The position numbers and the translations under genes were made by a program. This document shows, piece by piece, positions 28,110 to 37,530 of a DNA stretch of 64,000 bases. The stretch lies in NCBI RefSeq assembly GCF_004115975.1, contig NZ_SDDZ01000013.1, positions 1 through 64,000 of the forward strand, read 5' to 3'. The notes under the pieces were generated by a model. That model saw only the letters and a program-made list of their open reading frames with translations. It ran no database searches and was not told the origin of the DNA. The DNA is from Gelidibacter gilvus. Lineage in GTDB: Bacteria; Bacteroidota; Bacteroidia; Flavobacteriales; Flavobacteriaceae. How positions within the stretch are numbered: position 1 is the first letter of the stretch; each line of letters begins with the position of its first letter.

Positions 28110-28478
28110 ATGTTACAACAAGAATCAAGATTAAAAGTAGCTGATAACACTGGAGCAAAGGAAGTATTGACTATCCGTGTTCTAGGTGGTACTAAAAGAA
28201 GGTATGCTTCTCTAGGTGACAAGATAGTTGTTTCTGTAAAAGATGCAACGCCTAACGGTAACATCAAAAAAGGAGCTGTTTCTACAGCCGTTGTTGTACG
28301 TACTAAAAAGGAAGTAAGACGCCCAGACGGATCATATATCAGATTTGATGATAACGCTTGTGTACTTTTGAATCCGCAAGGAGAAATGAGAGGCACGCGT
28401 GTTTTTGGACCTGTAGCAAGAGAACTTCGTGATAAGCAGTTCATGAAAATTGTATCATTGGCACCTGAAGTGCTTTAA
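28110..28478 (+). CDS. rplN: 50S ribosomal protein L14 (uL14)
   Basis: 122 residues. L14 forms part of the intersubunit bridge and is the docking site of the silencing factor RsfS, whose gene is at 48723. [19 protein letters not shown] and [18 protein letters not shown] are diagnostic. It overlaps rplX by one base (TAATG). Confidence 0.97.
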   Translation: MLQQESRLKVADNTGAKEVLTIRVLGGTKRRYASLGDKIVVSVKDATPNGNIKKGAVSTAVVVRTKKEVRRPDGSYIRFDDNACVLLNPQGEMRGTRVFGPVARELRDKQFMKIVSLAPEVL

Positions 28479-28801
28479 TGACTAATAAGATGACAAAGTT
28501 TAAAATAAAAACAGGAGATACAGTACAAGTCATTGCCGGAGACCATAAAGGTACAGAAGGTAAGATTGTAAAGATCTTAAAGGAAAAAAACAAAGCGATC
28601 GTTGAAGGCGTGAACATGGTTAAGAAACATACTAAACCAAGTGCACAAAGTCCTCAAGGTGGCATTGTAGAGAAAGAAGCGCCTATTCATGTTTCCAACC
28701 TATCACTTTTGAACAAGAAAGGTGAAACAACACGTGTTGGTTATAGAATGGAAGGCGATAAAAAAGTGAGATTTTCTAAGAAATCAAATGAAGTAATTTA
28801 G
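28478..28801 (+). CDS. rplX: 50S ribosomal protein L24 (uL24)
   Basis: 107 residues with a KOW domain ([20 protein letters not shown]). L24 is one of the assembly initiators of the large subunit. The first ATG gives [11 protein letters not shown]. An in-frame ATG four codons later (28490) is an alternative, but the first one is kept because it overlaps the rplN stop, as translational coupling would predict. Confidence 0.95.
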   Translation: MTNKMTKFKIKTGDTVQVIAGDHKGTEGKIVKILKEKNKAIVEGVNMVKKHTKPSAQSPQGGIVEKEAPIHVSNLSLLNKKGETTRVGYRMEGDKKVRFSKKSNEVI

Positions 28802-28803
28802 TT

Positions 28804-29355
28804 ATGGCATATATTCCAAGATTAAAAAAAGAGTATAACGAGAAAATAATTTCGGCTCTTACAGAAGAATTCGGATATAAGAACGTAATGCAAGTTCCTA
28901 AACTTCAAAAGATAGTATTATCTAAAGGAGTTGGTGCAGCAGTTGCCGATAAGAAATTAGTAGACCATGCAGTGGACGAGTTGACCAAGATTTCAGGTCA
29001 AAAAGCGGTTCCTACATTATCTAAAAAAGATATCGCATCGTTTAAATTACGTAAAGGTATGCCAGTTGGCGCTAGAGTTACATTACGCGGAGAGCAAATG
29101 TATGAGTTTCTAGACCGTTTGGTGACCGCAGCATTACCACGAGTAAGAGACTTCAACGGTGTTAAAGCCAAAGGCTTTGACGGAAGAGGTAACTATAACT
29201 TAGGTATTACTGAGCAAATTATATTCCCAGAGATTGATATTGATAAAGTCAACAATATTTCTGGAATGGATATTACGTTTGTTACTTCAGCCGATACAGA
29301 TAAAGAAGCAAAATCGCTATTAACAGAATTGGGAGTACCTTTTCAAAAGAATTAA
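28804..29355 (+). CDS. rplE: 50S ribosomal protein L5 (uL5)
   Basis: 183 residues. L5 binds 5S rRNA and contacts the P-site t[42 protein letters not shown] and [21 protein letters not shown] are conserved family segments. Two bases after rplX and three before rpsN. Confidence 0.97.
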   Translation: MAYIPRLKKEYNEKIISALTEEFGYKNVMQVPKLQKIVLSKGVGAAVADKKLVDHAVDELTKISGQKAVPTLSKKDIASFKLRKGMPVGARVTLRGEQMYEFLDRLVTAALPRVRDFNGVKAKGFDGRGNYNLGITEQIIFPEIDIDKVNNISGMDITFVTSADTDKEAKSLLTELGVPFQKN

Positions 29356-29358
29356 GAT

Positions 29359-29628
29359 ATGGCTAAAGAATCAATGAAAGCCCGTGAGGTGAAAAGACAA
29401 AGAACGGTAGATAAGTATGCTGAAAAACGTAAAGCTTTGAAAGAAGCTGGCGATTATGAAGCCCTACAGAAACTACCAAGAAATGCATCACCAGTACGTT
29501 TGCACAACCGTTGTAAATTGACCGGAAGACCAAGAGGATACATGCGTACCTTTGGAGTTTCTCGTGTTACTTTCCGTGAAATGGCAAACCAAGGGTTGAT
29601 ACCAGGTGTGAGAAAAGCATCTTGGTAG
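29359..29628 (+). CDS. rpsN: 30S ribosomal protein S14 (uS14), zinc-free long form
   Basis: 89 residues. It is the long form of S14 without the CxxC pairs of the zinc-binding short form. The C-terminal [20 protein letters not shown] and [17 protein letters not shown] are conserved. A 120-base spacer with a perfect palindrome follows before rpsH, where most species have only a few bases. Confidence 0.97.
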   Translation: MAKESMKAREVKRQRTVDKYAEKRKALKEAGDYEALQKLPRNASPVRLHNRCKLTGRPRGYMRTFGVSRVTFREMANQGLIPGVRKASW

Positions 29629-29630
29629 TA

Positions 29631-29650
29631 AGATGCGACATGTCGCATCT
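29631..29650. repeat. perfect 20-bp palindrome between rpsN and rpsH
   Basis: AGATGCGACATGTCGCATCT is identical to its reverse complement and begins 2 bases after the rpsN stop. As RNA it would form an 8-bp stem with a CAUG loop. No T tract follows directly, so it is not a classical terminator. It may mark an RNA-processing site or be a DNA-binding site. Confidence 0.85.
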
Positions 29651-29748
29651 ATGTAGATGTTAAAGATTTTATTTTACATCTCAAAAAAAAGTATGAACTG
29701 GGCAAAGGTTTGGGGAGAACCAAAAACCACGTCCGCAATTTAATATAA

Positions 29749-30147
29749 ATGAATACAGATCCAATCGCAGATTATCTAACGCGAGTTAGAAATGCAGTTA
29801 AGGCCAACCACAGAGTAGTTGAGATCCCTGCATCCAATCTAAAAAAAGAAATTACTAAAATATTATTCGACCAAGGATATATTTTAAGTTACAAGTTTGA
29901 TGACTCTTCAATACAAGGCACTATCAAGATAGCGCTTAAGTATAACAAAGAGACTAAAGAACCTGTTATCAGAAAAATTCAAAGATTAAGTAAACCAGGT
30001 TTACGTAAATATGCAAGTTCTAGCGAAATGCCAAGAATCCTTAACGGTCTTGGAATTGCAATTGTTTCTACTTCTCATGGAGTAATGACAGGAAAGCAAG
30101 CGCATAGAGCGAATGTTGGTGGTGAATTATTGTGCTACGTTTACTAA
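29749..30147 (+). CDS. rpsH: 30S ribosomal protein S8 (uS8)
   Basis: 132 residues. S8 binds the central domain of 16S rRNA. In E. coli it represses the spc operon by binding an rRNA-like site around rplE. MNTDPIADYLTRVRNAVKA and GIAIVSTSHGVMTGKQAHR are conserved. A 16-codon open frame (29693-29743) in the preceding spacer has no recognisable relation to it. Confidence 0.97.
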   Translation: MNTDPIADYLTRVRNAVKANHRVVEIPASNLKKEITKILFDQGYILSYKFDDSSIQGTIKIALKYNKETKEPVIRKIQRLSKPGLRKYASSSEMPRILNGLGIAIVSTSHGVMTGKQAHRANVGGELLCYVY

Positions 30148-30159
30148 AAAAGGGAAGAT

Positions 30160-30702
30160 ATGTCAAGAATAGGAAATAATCCAGTAGCAATTCCACAAGG
30201 AGTTACAGTAGACGTGAAAGACAACGTTATTACCGTAAAAGGTAAGTTGGGTGAATTAACTCAAGAGTTTTCAAACGTTGAAATTACAGTTAAAGATGGT
30301 GAAGTGTCAGTAGCACGTCCATCAGACAGTAAAGAAGCAAGAACTAACCATGGTCTTTACAGATCATTGGTAAATAATATGGTACACGGTGTATCAGAAG
30401 GTTGGACCAAGAAATTGGAATTGGTTGGTGTAGGTTATAGAGCTACAAACCAAGGTCAGAGATTAGATTTGGCTTTAGGTTTTTCTCACAACATCGTTAT
30501 ATCCGTAGCTCCTGAAGTTACAGTGGAGACGATTTCTGATAAAGGAAAGAATCCAATCGTAAAGTTGACTTCACATGACAAACAATTGGTAGGACAAGTA
30601 GCAGCGAAGATTCGCGGATACAGAAAACCTGAGCCTTACAAAGGAAAAGGAATCAAGTTTGTAGGAGAAGAATTAAGAAGAAAAGCAGGTAAATCAGCAT
30701 AA
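30160..30702 (+). CDS. rplF: 50S ribosomal protein L6 (uL6)
   Basis: 180 residues. L6 lies near the GTPase-associated centre. [19 protein letters not shown] opens the first repeat, and [20 protein letters not shown] is the highly conserved C-terminal segment. Twelve bases after rpsH. Confidence 0.97.
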   Translation: MSRIGNNPVAIPQGVTVDVKDNVITVKGKLGELTQEFSNVEITVKDGEVSVARPSDSKEARTNHGLYRSLVNNMVHGVSEGWTKKLELVGVGYRATNQGQRLDLALGFSHNIVISVAPEVTVETISDKGKNPIVKLTSHDKQLVGQVAAKIRGYRKPEPYKGKGIKFVGEELRRKAGKSA

Positions 30703-30712
30703 TCGATTAGTT

Positions 30713-31069
30713 ATGGCATTGACAAAAAATCAAAGAAGATTAAGAATAAAAAACAGAATCCGTAAGGTTATTTCTGGAACAGAAGCAAGACCTCGTTTAG
30801 CTGTATTTAGAAGCAATAAAGAAATTTATGCTCAAATTATAGATGATGTAACTGGTAATACCATTAGTGCTGCATCTTCAAGAGACAAAGATATTAGTTC
30901 TGCAAAAGGAACCAAATCAGAAATCGCTGCCCTTGTAGGGAAAGCGCTTGGTGAAAAAGCATTGAAAGCTGGTGTAGAAACAATCTCTTTTGATAGAGGT
31001 GGGTATCAATATCACGGAAGAGTAAAATCGTTAGCAGATGGTGCTAGAGAAGCAGGACTAAAATTTTAA
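30713..31069 (+). CDS. rplR: 50S ribosomal protein L18 (uL18)
   Basis: 118 residues. L18 carries 5S rRNA into the 50S subunit together with L5. The basic N-terminus ([18 protein letters not shown]) and [19 protein letters not shown], with the terminal [19 protein letters not shown], identify it. Confidence 0.97.
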   Translation: MALTKNQRRLRIKNRIRKVISGTEARPRLAVFRSNKEIYAQIIDDVTGNTISAASSRDKDISSAKGTKSEIAALVGKALGEKALKAGVETISFDRGGYQYHGRVKSLADGAREAGLKF

Positions 31070-31073
31070 GACT

Positions 31074-31598
31074 ATGTATCGAAAATATAAAAACGCAGAA
31101 TTAGTAAAACCAAGTGGTTTAGACCTTAAAGATCATCTTATAGGGGTACAAAGAGTTACTAAAGTTACCAAAGGTGGTAGAGCATTCGGTTTTTCAGCTA
31201 TCGTTGTAGTTGGAGATGAAGCAGGTGTTGTTGGACAAGGTTTAGGGAAATCTAAAGATGTTGCAACTGCAATTGCTAAGGGTATTGAAGATGCCAAGAA
31301 AAACTTGGTAAGAATTCCACTTCTTAGAAAAACATTACCTCACGAACAAAAAGGGAAATACGGCGGTGCCAGAGTAAATATTATTCCAGCTACTGAAGGT
31401 ACTGGAGTTATTGCTGGTGGAGCTGTAAGAACGGTTTTGGAGGCAGTTGGTATTCAAGATGTATTATCAAAATCACAAGGATCTTCAAATCCTCATAACG
31501 TAGTAAAAGCAACTTTTGATGCTTTATTACAATTGAGAAGTGCAAAATCTGTTGCTAAGGATAGAGGAATTTCACTTGAAAAAGTATTTAACGGTTAA
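31074..31598 (+). CDS. rpsE: 30S ribosomal protein S5 (uS5)
   Basis: 174 residues. S5 lies at the mRNA entry site and influences accuracy. The double-stranded RNA-binding-like domain shows [20 protein letters not shown]. The C-terminal half shows [20 protein letters not shown]. No known ram or spectinomycin-resistance change is evident in the KVTKGGR loop. Confidence 0.97.
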   Translation: MYRKYKNAELVKPSGLDLKDHLIGVQRVTKVTKGGRAFGFSAIVVVGDEAGVVGQGLGKSKDVATAIAKGIEDAKKNLVRIPLLRKTLPHEQKGKYGGARVNIIPATEGTGVIAGGAVRTVLEAVGIQDVLSKSQGSSNPHNVVKATFDALLQLRSAKSVAKDRGISLEKVFNG

Positions 31599-31609
31599 TC
31601 AATAGAATA

Positions 31610-31792
31610 ATGGCAAAGATTAAAGTAAAAAAAGTAAAGAGTGCTATCAACCGTACGTTAAGACAAAAGAGAATATTGGAGTCTTTGGGATTGCGTAAAA
31701 TGAATCAGGTTGTTGAGCATGACGATACGCCAAGTATCCTTGGAATGATTAATAAAGTTCAACATTTAGTTTCTGTTGAAGAAACAAAATAA
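31610..31792 (+). CDS. rpmD: 50S ribosomal protein L30 (uL30)
   Basis: 60 residues. Small L30 protein that interacts with 23S rRNA on the large subunit. IKVKKVKSAINRTLRQKRIL and the HDDTPSILGMINKVQHLV segment match the family. Twelve bases before rplO. Confidence 0.95.
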   Translation: MAKIKVKKVKSAINRTLRQKRILESLGLRKMNQVVEHDDTPSILGMINKVQHLVSVEETK

Positions 31793-31804
31793 TACAGCAT
31801 AATA

Positions 31805-32257
31805 ATGGATTTAAGTAATTTAAAACCGGCTGAAGGGTCAGTTAAAAATCAAGGCAAAAGAATAGGTAGAGGACAAGGTTCTGGAAAAGGTGGTACTGCA
31901 ACTCGTGGTCACAAAGGAGCTAAATCGCGTTCTGGTTATTCTAAGAAAGTAGGATTTGAAGGTGGTCAAATGCCACTTCAAAGACGTGTGCCTAAGTTTG
32001 GATTTACAAATATCAATCGTGTGGAATATCAAGGTGTGAACCTCGATAAATTACAACAGTTGGTAGATGACAAAATCATTAAGGATACTGTGGATTTAAT
32101 GACACTTTTAGAACTGGGTATTGTTAACAAGAATGATCTTGTGAAAATATTAGGTCGTGGAGAGTTAACCTCAAAATTAACCGTAACCGCTCATAAATTT
32201 ACTGCTTCAGCAAAAGCTGCTATTGAAGCTGCAGGAGGAGAAGCTGTAACTTTATAA
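31805..32257 (+). CDS. rplO: 50S ribosomal protein L15 (uL15)
   Basis: 150 residues. L15 is a late assembly protein with a long glycine-rich N-terminal extension (RIGRGQGSGKGGTATRGHKG). The globular domain ends with AHKFTASAKAAIEAAGGEA. It lies 13 bases before secY, the usual spc-operon order. Confidence 0.97.
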   Translation: MDLSNLKPAEGSVKNQGKRIGRGQGSGKGGTATRGHKGAKSRSGYSKKVGFEGGQMPLQRRVPKFGFTNINRVEYQGVNLDKLQQLVDDKIIKDTVDLMTLLELGIVNKNDLVKILGRGELTSKLTVTAHKFTASAKAAIEAAGGEAVTL

Positions 32258-32270
32258 GATCGCTTAGAGG

Positions 32271-33617
32271 ATGAAATTTATAGAGACTTTAAAAAATGTT
32301 TGGAAAATAACAGAACTAAAAGATAGAATCATGCTCACGCTTGGTCTTCTTTTAGTTTATCGTTTTGGTGCTCAAGTAGTTTTACCAGGTATTGATGCAA
32401 GTCAATTAGGTGAGTTGGCCAGTAATACGGATCAAGGTATTTTAGGACTTCTTAATGCCTTTACCGGTGGAGCTTTTGCAAATGCCTCTGTATTTGCCTT
32501 AGGGATCATGCCATATATTTCGGCTTCCATTGTTGTTCAGTTAATGGGTATCGCAATTCCTTACCTTCAAAAATTACAGAAGGATGGGGCAAGTGGTCAA
32601 AAGAAAATAACTCAAATCACACGTTGGTTGACAATTGGGATCTGTATGGTGCAAGCACCAGGATACTTGGCTAGTTTACCAGCTTTGGGTATTCCTGCAT
32701 CGGCATTCTTATTGGGAACAGGAACCATGTTCTATGTATCTTCAGTAATTATATTGGTTACAGGGTGTGTCTTTGCAATGTGGTTGGGTGAAAAGATTAC
32801 TGACAAAGGTATTGGTAATGGAATCTCATTATTAATCATGGTTGGTATCATTGCACGTATGCCTGCATCATTTGTTCAAAACTTCGCTTCTAGAGTAGAA
32901 GGTGGTGGAAACGGTGGATTAATGATGGTATTGATTGAATTGGTAATTTGGTTTGTGATCATTTTGCTATCGATCATGTTGGTCATGGGTGTTCGTAAGA
33001 TTGCGGTTCAATATGCACGTCGTACCGCCTCTGGTGGATATGAAAAGAATGTGTTTGGATCAAGACAATTTTTACCTTTAAAATTGAATGCTTCCGGTGT
33101 TATGCCAATTATCTTTGCACAAGCAATTATGTTTGTTCCTACTTTAATTGGTAAAGGATTGGGTGAAGGTCCGGTTGGACAATGGTTACAAACTAATTTC
33201 AATGACTTTTTTGGTCTTTGGTACAATATAGTATTCGGATTGTTGATTATCGTGTTTACGTATTTCTACACCGCCATTACTGTACCGACCAATAAAATGG
33301 CAGATGATTTAAAACGTAGTGGTGGTTTTATACCTGGGATTAGACCAGGAACTGAAACCTCTGAATATTTAGATAAGATAATGTCTCAAATAACCTTACC
33401 AGGTTCTATATTCTTGGCAATGATTGCTGTGTTCCCAGCGATTGTAGTTAAGCTGATGGGCGTACAGGATGGTTGGGCATTGTTCTTTGGAGGTACATCA
33501 TTACTGATTATGGTAGGAGTGGCAATTGATACCATGCAACAGGTAAATTCATACCTATTGAACAAACACTATGACGGCTTAATGAAAACCGGCAAAAATA
33601 GAAAAGCAGTAGCTTAA
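32271..33617 (+). CDS. secY: preprotein translocase subunit SecY
   Basis: 448 residues with ten membrane helices, the channel of the Sec translocon. It begins KFIETLKNVWKITELKDRIM. Helix 2 plug region includes FTGGAFANASVFALGIMPYI, and the cytosolic loops include KLQKDGASGQKKITQITRW and RPGTETSEYLDKIMSQITL. Length is typical. In many bacteria adk and map follow secY; here infA follows directly after 6 bases. Confidence 0.97.
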   Translation: MKFIETLKNVWKITELKDRIMLTLGLLLVYRFGAQVVLPGIDASQLGELASNTDQGILGLLNAFTGGAFANASVFALGIMPYISASIVVQLMGIAIPYLQKLQKDGASGQKKITQITRWLTIGICMVQAPGYLASLPALGIPASAFLLGTGTMFYVSSVIILVTGCVFAMWLGEKITDKGIGNGISLLIMVGIIARMPASFVQNFASRVEGGGNGGLMMVLIELVIWFVIILLSIMLVMGVRKIAVQYARRTASGGYEKNVFGSRQFLPLKLNASGVMPIIFAQAIMFVPTLIGKGLGEGPVGQWLQTNFNDFFGLWYNIVFGLLIIVFTYFYTAITVPTNKMADDLKRSGGFIPGIRPGTETSEYLDKIMSQITLPGSIFLAMIAVFPAIVVKLMGVQDGWALFFGGTSLLIMVGVAIDTMQQVNSYLLNKHYDGLMKTGKNRKAVA

Positions 33618-33623
33618 TTTATT

Positions 33624-33839
33624 ATGGCAAAACAAGCAGCAATAGAACAAGACGGATCAATTATTGAAGCATTATCAAATGCTATGTTCCGTGTTGAATT
33701 AGAAAATGGACACATTGTAACAGCGCATATTTCTGGTAAAATGCGTATGCACTATATTAAATTGTTACCAGGAGACAAAGTTAAATTGGAAATGAGCCCT
33801 TATGATTTATCAAAGGCTCGTATAACCTACAGATATTAG
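33624..33839 (+). CDS. infA: translation initiation factor IF-1
   Basis: 71 residues, OB fold. IF-1 binds the A site of the 30S subunit during initiation. [40 protein letters not shown] and [20 protein letters not shown] are conserved. A 78-base heptad-repeat spacer separates it from rpmJ. Confidence 0.97.
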   Translation: MAKQAAIEQDGSIIEALSNAMFRVELENGHIVTAHISGKMRMHYIKLLPGDKVKLEMSPYDLSKARITYRY

Positions 33840-33874
33840 ATTGCGGATATACGTTTTTTGAAGTATAAAATCAA

Positions 33875-33909
33875 CAATCGTTAATCATCAATCGTTAATT
33901 ATTAATCAT
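33875..33909. repeat. heptad-periodic array before rpmJ
   Basis: Five 7-nt blocks: CAATCGT, TAATCAT, CAATCGT, TAATTAT, TAATCAT. The alternating order makes a 14-nt super-repeat. It ends 8 bases before the rpmJ ATG. Confidence 0.75.
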
Positions 33910-33917
33910 TTATAGAA

Positions 33918-34034
33918 ATGAAAGTAAGAGCATCAGTTAAAAAAAGAAGTGCCGACTGTAAATTGGTACGTCGAAAAGGAAGACTTTACGTCATTAACAA
34001 AAAGAATCCTAGATTCAAACAAAGACAAGGATAG
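33918..34034 (+). CDS. rpmJ: 50S ribosomal protein L36 (bL36), zinc-free type
   Basis: A 38-residue protein beginning [17 protein letters not shown] and ending [10 protein letters not shown]36 is the smallest large-subunit protein. The zinc-binding form has Cys11, Cys14, Cys27 and His33. Here only Cys14 remains (Ser11, Asn27, Phe33), so this is a C-minus form that does not need zinc. It lies 2 bases before rpsM. Confidence 0.95.
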   Translation: MKVRASVKKRSADCKLVRRKGRLYVINKKNPRFKQRQG

Positions 34035-34036
34035 AT

Positions 34037-34411
34037 ATGGCAAGAATTGCAGGTGTAGATATACCAAAACAGAAAAGAGGAGTAATCTCTTTAACTTACA
34101 TCTATGGGATAGGTGCAAGCAGAGCAAAAGAAATTTTAGCCCAAGCTAAGGTTGACGAAAGCACAAAAGTTCAAGACTGGACTGATGAGGAAATCAGTAA
34201 CATTCGTGAGGCGGTTGGCAATTTGAAAATTGAAGGTGAGCTACGTTCTGAAATTCAATTAAACATTAAGCGTTTAATGGATATTGGATGTTACAGAGGG
34301 ATCCGTCATAGAGTTGGACTTCCATTAAGAGGTCAACGTACTAAAAACAACTCTAGGACTAGAAAAGGTAGAAGAAAAACTGTTGCTAACAAGAAAAAAG
34401 TAACTAAATAA
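34037..34411 (+). CDS. rpsM: 30S ribosomal protein S13 (uS13)
   Basis: 124 residues. S13 sits at the top of the head and forms intersubunit bridges. [34 protein letters not shown] and the C-terminal [20 protein letters not shown] are conserved. The 105-base gap to rpsK consists largely of heptad repeats. Confidence 0.97.
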   Translation: MARIAGVDIPKQKRGVISLTYIYGIGASRAKEILAQAKVDESTKVQDWTDEEISNIREAVGNLKIEGELRSEIQLNIKRLMDIGCYRGIRHRVGLPLRGQRTKNNSRTRKGRRKTVANKKKVTK

Positions 34412-34419
34412 TAACAAGA

Positions 34420-34515
34420 CATTAGTCATTAGTAATGAGACGTTAGATGAATCTGTCTGAAATGTAAAAGTCTAGGATTCTAACAACTAAAAGCTAACAA
34501 CTATAAACTAAAAAT
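34420..34515. repeat. heptad-periodic arrays between rpsM and rpsK
   Basis: Two sets. At 34420-34447: CATTAGT, CATTAGT, AATGAGA, CGTTAGA. At 34481-34515: TAACAAC, TAAAAGC, TAACAAC, TATAAAC, TAAAAAT. The second set ends one base before the rpsK ATG. Confidence 0.7.
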
Positions 34516-34516
34516 T

Positions 34517-34906
34517 ATGGCAAAGTCAAGTACAAAAGTTAAAAAACGTAAGGTTATTGTTGAAGCAAACGGAGAGGCACACATTGCCGCTTCATTTAAC
34601 AACATTATCGTTTCTTTGACAAACAAAAAAGGTGATGTGATTTCTTGGTCATCAGCTGGTAAGATGGGCTTTAGAGGTTCTAAAAAGAACACTCCTTATG
34701 CTGCTCAAGTTGCCGCTGAAGATGCTGCTGGTGTAGCAAGAGAAGCTGGACTAAAGAAAGTAAAAGTTTATGTTAAAGGACCAGGTAACGGAAGAGAATC
34801 TGCTATCCGTTCTATCCATAATGCAGGTATTGAAGTAACAGAAATTATTGACGTTACACCAATGCCACATAACGGATGTCGTCCTCCAAAACGTAGACGT
34901 GTATAA
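34517..34906 (+). CDS. rpsK: 30S ribosomal protein S11 (uS11)
   Basis: 129 residues. S11 lies on the platform near the E site. [40 protein letters not shown] and the C-terminal [18 protein letters not shown] identify it. It is followed by a terminator-like hairpin and a fresh promoter. Confidence 0.97.
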   Translation: MAKSSTKVKKRKVIVEANGEAHIAASFNNIIVSLTNKKGDVISWSSAGKMGFRGSKKNTPYAAQVAAEDAAGVAREAGLKKVKVYVKGPGNGRESAIRSIHNAGIEVTEIIDVTPMPHNGCRPPKRRRV

Positions 34907-34926
34907 TTTATACGATATATAGAATT

Positions 34927-34963
34927 AATATCAATCACATAATGTGGTTGATATTAGTTTTTT
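34927..34963 (+). terminator. terminator between rpsK and rpsD
   Basis: AATATCAATCACA and TGTGGTTGATATT (34927-34955) form a 13-bp stem with one G-U wobble and a 3-nt loop. AGTTTTTT follows. This is a good intrinsic terminator inside the alpha operon, 20 bases after rpsK. Confidence 0.7.
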
Positions 34964-34968
34964 ATATG

Positions 34969-34976
34969 TAAATTTG
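34969..34976 (+). promoter_or_regulatory. -7 promoter box TAAATTTG for rpsD-rpoA-rplQ
   Basis: TAAATTTG matches TAnnTTTG. A GTTG at 34947-34950, 18 bases upstream, is a weak -33 match and lies within the terminator stem. A new transcript starting near 34981 would have a leader of about 100 nt before rpsD. Confidence 0.55.
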
Positions 34977-35081
34977 CAAACTGAAAAAAATTAACAAACA
35001 AGTATCAACGAGAGAATTCTGTTTATCGAAGGATAGATTAAGACCTTAATTCATAAGCACTCTCATAATTTAAATTAAGAA

Positions 35082-35687
35082 ATGGCAAGATATACTGGTC
35101 CTAAAACTAAAATAGCCCGAAAATTCGGTGAAGCTATTTTTGGAGATGATAAAGCTTTCGAAAAAAGAAACTATCCTCCAGGTCAACACGGTGCAAACAA
35201 GCGTCGTGGAAAAAAATCTGAATACTCTATTCAGTTAATGGAAAAGCAAAAAGCTAAATATACCTATGGTATTTTAGAAAAGCAATTCCGTAACATGTTT
35301 AAAAAAGCAACTGCTGCACGAGGAATTACTGGTGAGTTGTTGTTGCAATTATGTGAATCTCGTTTGGATAACGTGGTATTCAGAATGGGATTGTCGCCTT
35401 CACGTAGTGGTGCGCGCCAATTGGTTTCTCACAGACATATTACAGTCAACGGAGAAATCGTAAACATTCCTTCATACCAATTAAAACCTGGTGACGTAAT
35501 TGCTGTAAGAGAAAAATCGAAATCTCTTGAAGTCATTCAAAATTCACTAGCTAACTCTAGCACTGTTTATGAGTGGATGACATGGAACAATGAAACCAAA
35601 CAAGGAACTTATGTTTCAATTCCTGAAAGAGTTCAAATTCCAGAAAATATCAACGAACAATTTATCGTTGAATTATACTCTAAATAA
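35082..35687 (+). CDS. rpsD: 30S ribosomal protein S4 (uS4)
   Basis: 201 residues. S4 nucleates 16S rRNA folding and represses the alpha operon in E. coli. [40 protein letters not shown] and the S4 RNA-binding domain ([40 protein letters not shown]) are present. The long leader before it could host autoregulation, but I could not fold a specific structure by eye. Confidence 0.97.
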   Translation: MARYTGPKTKIARKFGEAIFGDDKAFEKRNYPPGQHGANKRRGKKSEYSIQLMEKQKAKYTYGILEKQFRNMFKKATAARGITGELLLQLCESRLDNVVFRMGLSPSRSGARQLVSHRHITVNGEIVNIPSYQLKPGDVIAVREKSKSLEVIQNSLANSSTVYEWMTWNNETKQGTYVSIPERVQIPENINEQFIVELYSK

Positions 35688-35707
35688 TAACTGATACAAA
35701 ACGCACT

Positions 35708-36700
35708 ATGGCAATATTAAATTTTCAAAAGCCCGACAAAGTCATTATGATTGATTCAACTCCTTTTGAAGGGAAGTTTGAATTTAGACCTTTAGAGCCA
35801 GGCTATGGATTAACAGTAGGTAATGCTTTAAGAAGAGTTTTGTTATCTTCTTTGGAAGGTTTTGCTATTACATCTGTTAGAATTGAAGGTGTTGATCACG
35901 AGTTTTCTACAATTGCTGGCATAGTTGAAGATGTTACTGAAATTATTTTGAACTTAAAGCAAATTAACTTTAAGCGTCAAATTGATGAAATTGATAACGA
36001 GACCGTTACTATTTCTATTTCAGGACAAGACCAAATTACTGCTGGTGATTTTCAAAAATTCATCTCAGGATTTCAGGTGTTGAACAAAGATTTGGTAATC
36101 TGTAACCTAGATTCAAAAGTGAGCATCAATATGGAGCTGACTATTGAAAAGGGTAGAGGATATGTTCCTGCAGAGGAAAATAAAAAAGCATCTGCACCAA
36201 TTGGAACGATCTTTACAGATTCAATTTTTACGCCAATAAATAATGTGAAATACGCAGTTGAAAACTTCCGTGTTGAGCAAAAAACAGATTACGAAAAACT
36301 AATTTTCGAAATTATCACTGACGGTTCAATCAATCCTAAGGATGCATTGACTGAGGCAGCTAAAATTTTAATCCATCACTTCATGTTATTCTCGGATGAG
36401 CGTATCACTCTTGAAGCTGATGAAATTGCACAAACAGAAACTTATGATGAAGAATCTCTTCACATGAGACAACTATTGAAAACCAAATTGGTTGATTTAG
36501 ATCTGTCTGTACGTGCACTTAATTGTTTGAAAGCTGCAGAAGTAGATAGTTTAGGAGATTTAGTGGCTTACAATAAAAACGATTTGATGAAATTCAGAAA
36601 CTTCGGAAAAAAATCTTTAACTGAACTAGAAGAACTAGTGGGTGGTAAAGGATTAAACTTCGGAATGGATTTAAGCAAATACAAATTAGATAAAGACTAG
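35708..36700 (+). CDS. rpoA: DNA-directed RNA polymerase subunit alpha
   Basis: 330 residues. The N-terminal dimerisation domain has [20 protein letters not shown] with [20 protein letters not shown]. The C-terminal domain from about residue 250 has [20 protein letters not shown] and [20 protein letters not shown], the part that contacts UP elements and activators. It lies 20 bases after rpsD. Confidence 0.98.
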   Translation: MAILNFQKPDKVIMIDSTPFEGKFEFRPLEPGYGLTVGNALRRVLLSSLEGFAITSVRIEGVDHEFSTIAGIVEDVTEIILNLKQINFKRQIDEIDNETVTISISGQDQITAGDFQKFISGFQVLNKDLVICNLDSKVSINMELTIEKGRGYVPAEENKKASAPIGTIFTDSIFTPINNVKYAVENFRVEQKTDYEKLIFEIITDGSINPKDALTEAAKILIHHFMLFSDERITLEADEIAQTETYDEESLHMRQLLKTKLVDLDLSVRALNCLKAAEVDSLGDLVAYNKNDLMKFRNFGKKSLTELEELVGGKGLNFGMDLSKYKLDKD

Positions 36701-36702
36701 AC

Positions 36703-36801
36703 GATTTTAGATTGGAGATTTTAGATTGGCGATTGAAGAAATGCTAATTTATAAATCAAAAATCAAAAAATCATCAATCGCAAATCAACAATTACTAATC
36801 C
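36703..36801. repeat. opposed heptad arrays between rpoA and rplQ
   Basis: At 36703-36737 the blocks GATTTTA, GATTGGA, GATTTTA, GATTGGC, GATTGAA follow each other. At 36753-36801 the blocks AAATCAA, AAATCAA, AAAATCA, TCAATCG, CAAATCA, ACAATTA, CTAATCC form a second array of the complementary GATT/AATC type. Together they could pair as a long imperfect hairpin in the 159-base spacer. Confidence 0.7.
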
Positions 36802-36859
36802 CTTCATAATTTGCTCCTCAAAAAGGGTCGAAGCAAGATGGAGGTTATAAACAAATGTC

Positions 36860-37345
36860 ATGAGACACGGAAAAAAAGGAAATCATTTAGGTCGTAAAAC
36901 AGCACACAGAAATGCAATGTTGGCGAATATGGCTTGTTCTTTAATAGAACACAAACGTATCAACACTACAGTTGCAAAAGCAAAAGCAGTACAGCAATTT
37001 GTTGAGCCAATGATTACAAAGTCTAAAGAAGACACCACACATAACAGACGTATTGTGTACAGTAGGCTAAGACAAAAAGAGGTGGTAGCTGAATTGTTCA
37101 GAGATGTTGCACCAAAAGTAGGCGATCGTCCAGGAGGATACACACGTATCATCAAATTAGGAAATCGTTTAGGTGATAATGCTGATATGGCAATGATCGA
37201 ATTAGTAGATTTCAACGAAATCTATAATGTAGATAAGCAACCTAAGAAGAAAACAACTCGTAGAGGTCGTTCTAAAAAATCTGATACTCCTGTAGCACCA
37301 GTTGCTCCAGCTGTTGACGATAAAGCAACCAACGAGGAAGAATAA
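36860..37345 (+). CDS. rplQ: 50S ribosomal protein L17 (bL17)
   Basis: 161 residues. Core [20 protein letters not shown] and [20 protein letters not shown] matches the 127-residue E. coli protein. The extra C-terminal tail ([20 protein letters not shown] and onward) is Lys/Arg- then Pro/Ala-rich and common in Bacteroidota. Last gene of the ribosomal cluster, closed by a strong terminator. Confidence 0.97.
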   Translation: MRHGKKGNHLGRKTAHRNAMLANMACSLIEHKRINTTVAKAKAVQQFVEPMITKSKEDTTHNRRIVYSRLRQKEVVAELFRDVAPKVGDRPGGYTRIIKLGNRLGDNADMAMIELVDFNEIYNVDKQPKKKTTRRGRSKKSDTPVAPVAPAVDDKATNEEE

Positions 37346-37367
37346 ATGGATATACATTTATAAATAT

Positions 37368-37403
37368 AAAAAAGGATAAACGTTTTAGTTTATCCTTTTT
37401 TTT
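37368..37403 (+). terminator. terminator after rplQ
   Basis: AAAAAAGGATAAAC and GTTTATCCTTTTTT form a perfect 14-bp stem with a 6-nt loop and end in a run of T. It closes the ribosomal protein cluster, 22 bases after the rplQ stop. Confidence 0.92.
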
Positions 37404-37430
37404 ATGCAATTTTGCAGCACTTTTGAACGA

Positions 37431-37493
37431 TCTGCAAGGTTTTAAAAACGACCAAAAAGGTCTTTAAAACGTCCTGCTAGGTTTTAAAACCTT
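37431..37493. repeat. three degenerate 21-bp tandem repeats before carA
   Basis: Three consecutive 21-nt units (37431-37451, 37452-37472, 37473-37493) share the core AGGTTTTAAAAC. The last contains the perfect 14-bp palindrome AGGTTTTAAAACCT (37479-37492). The period of 21 is three times the 7-nt period of the other spacer arrays. It lies 38 bases before the carA start and could contain its operator. Confidence 0.6.
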
Positions 37494-37530
37494 GTAGGGC
37501 TAAACTACTAAACAAGTAATATTTTTTATT

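Noticed and set aside
29693-29743. 16-codon ORF before rpsH (MNWAKVWGEPKTTSAI)
   Set aside because: Too short to judge and not similar to anything I know; mentioned only as part of the unusual rpsN-rpsH spacer.
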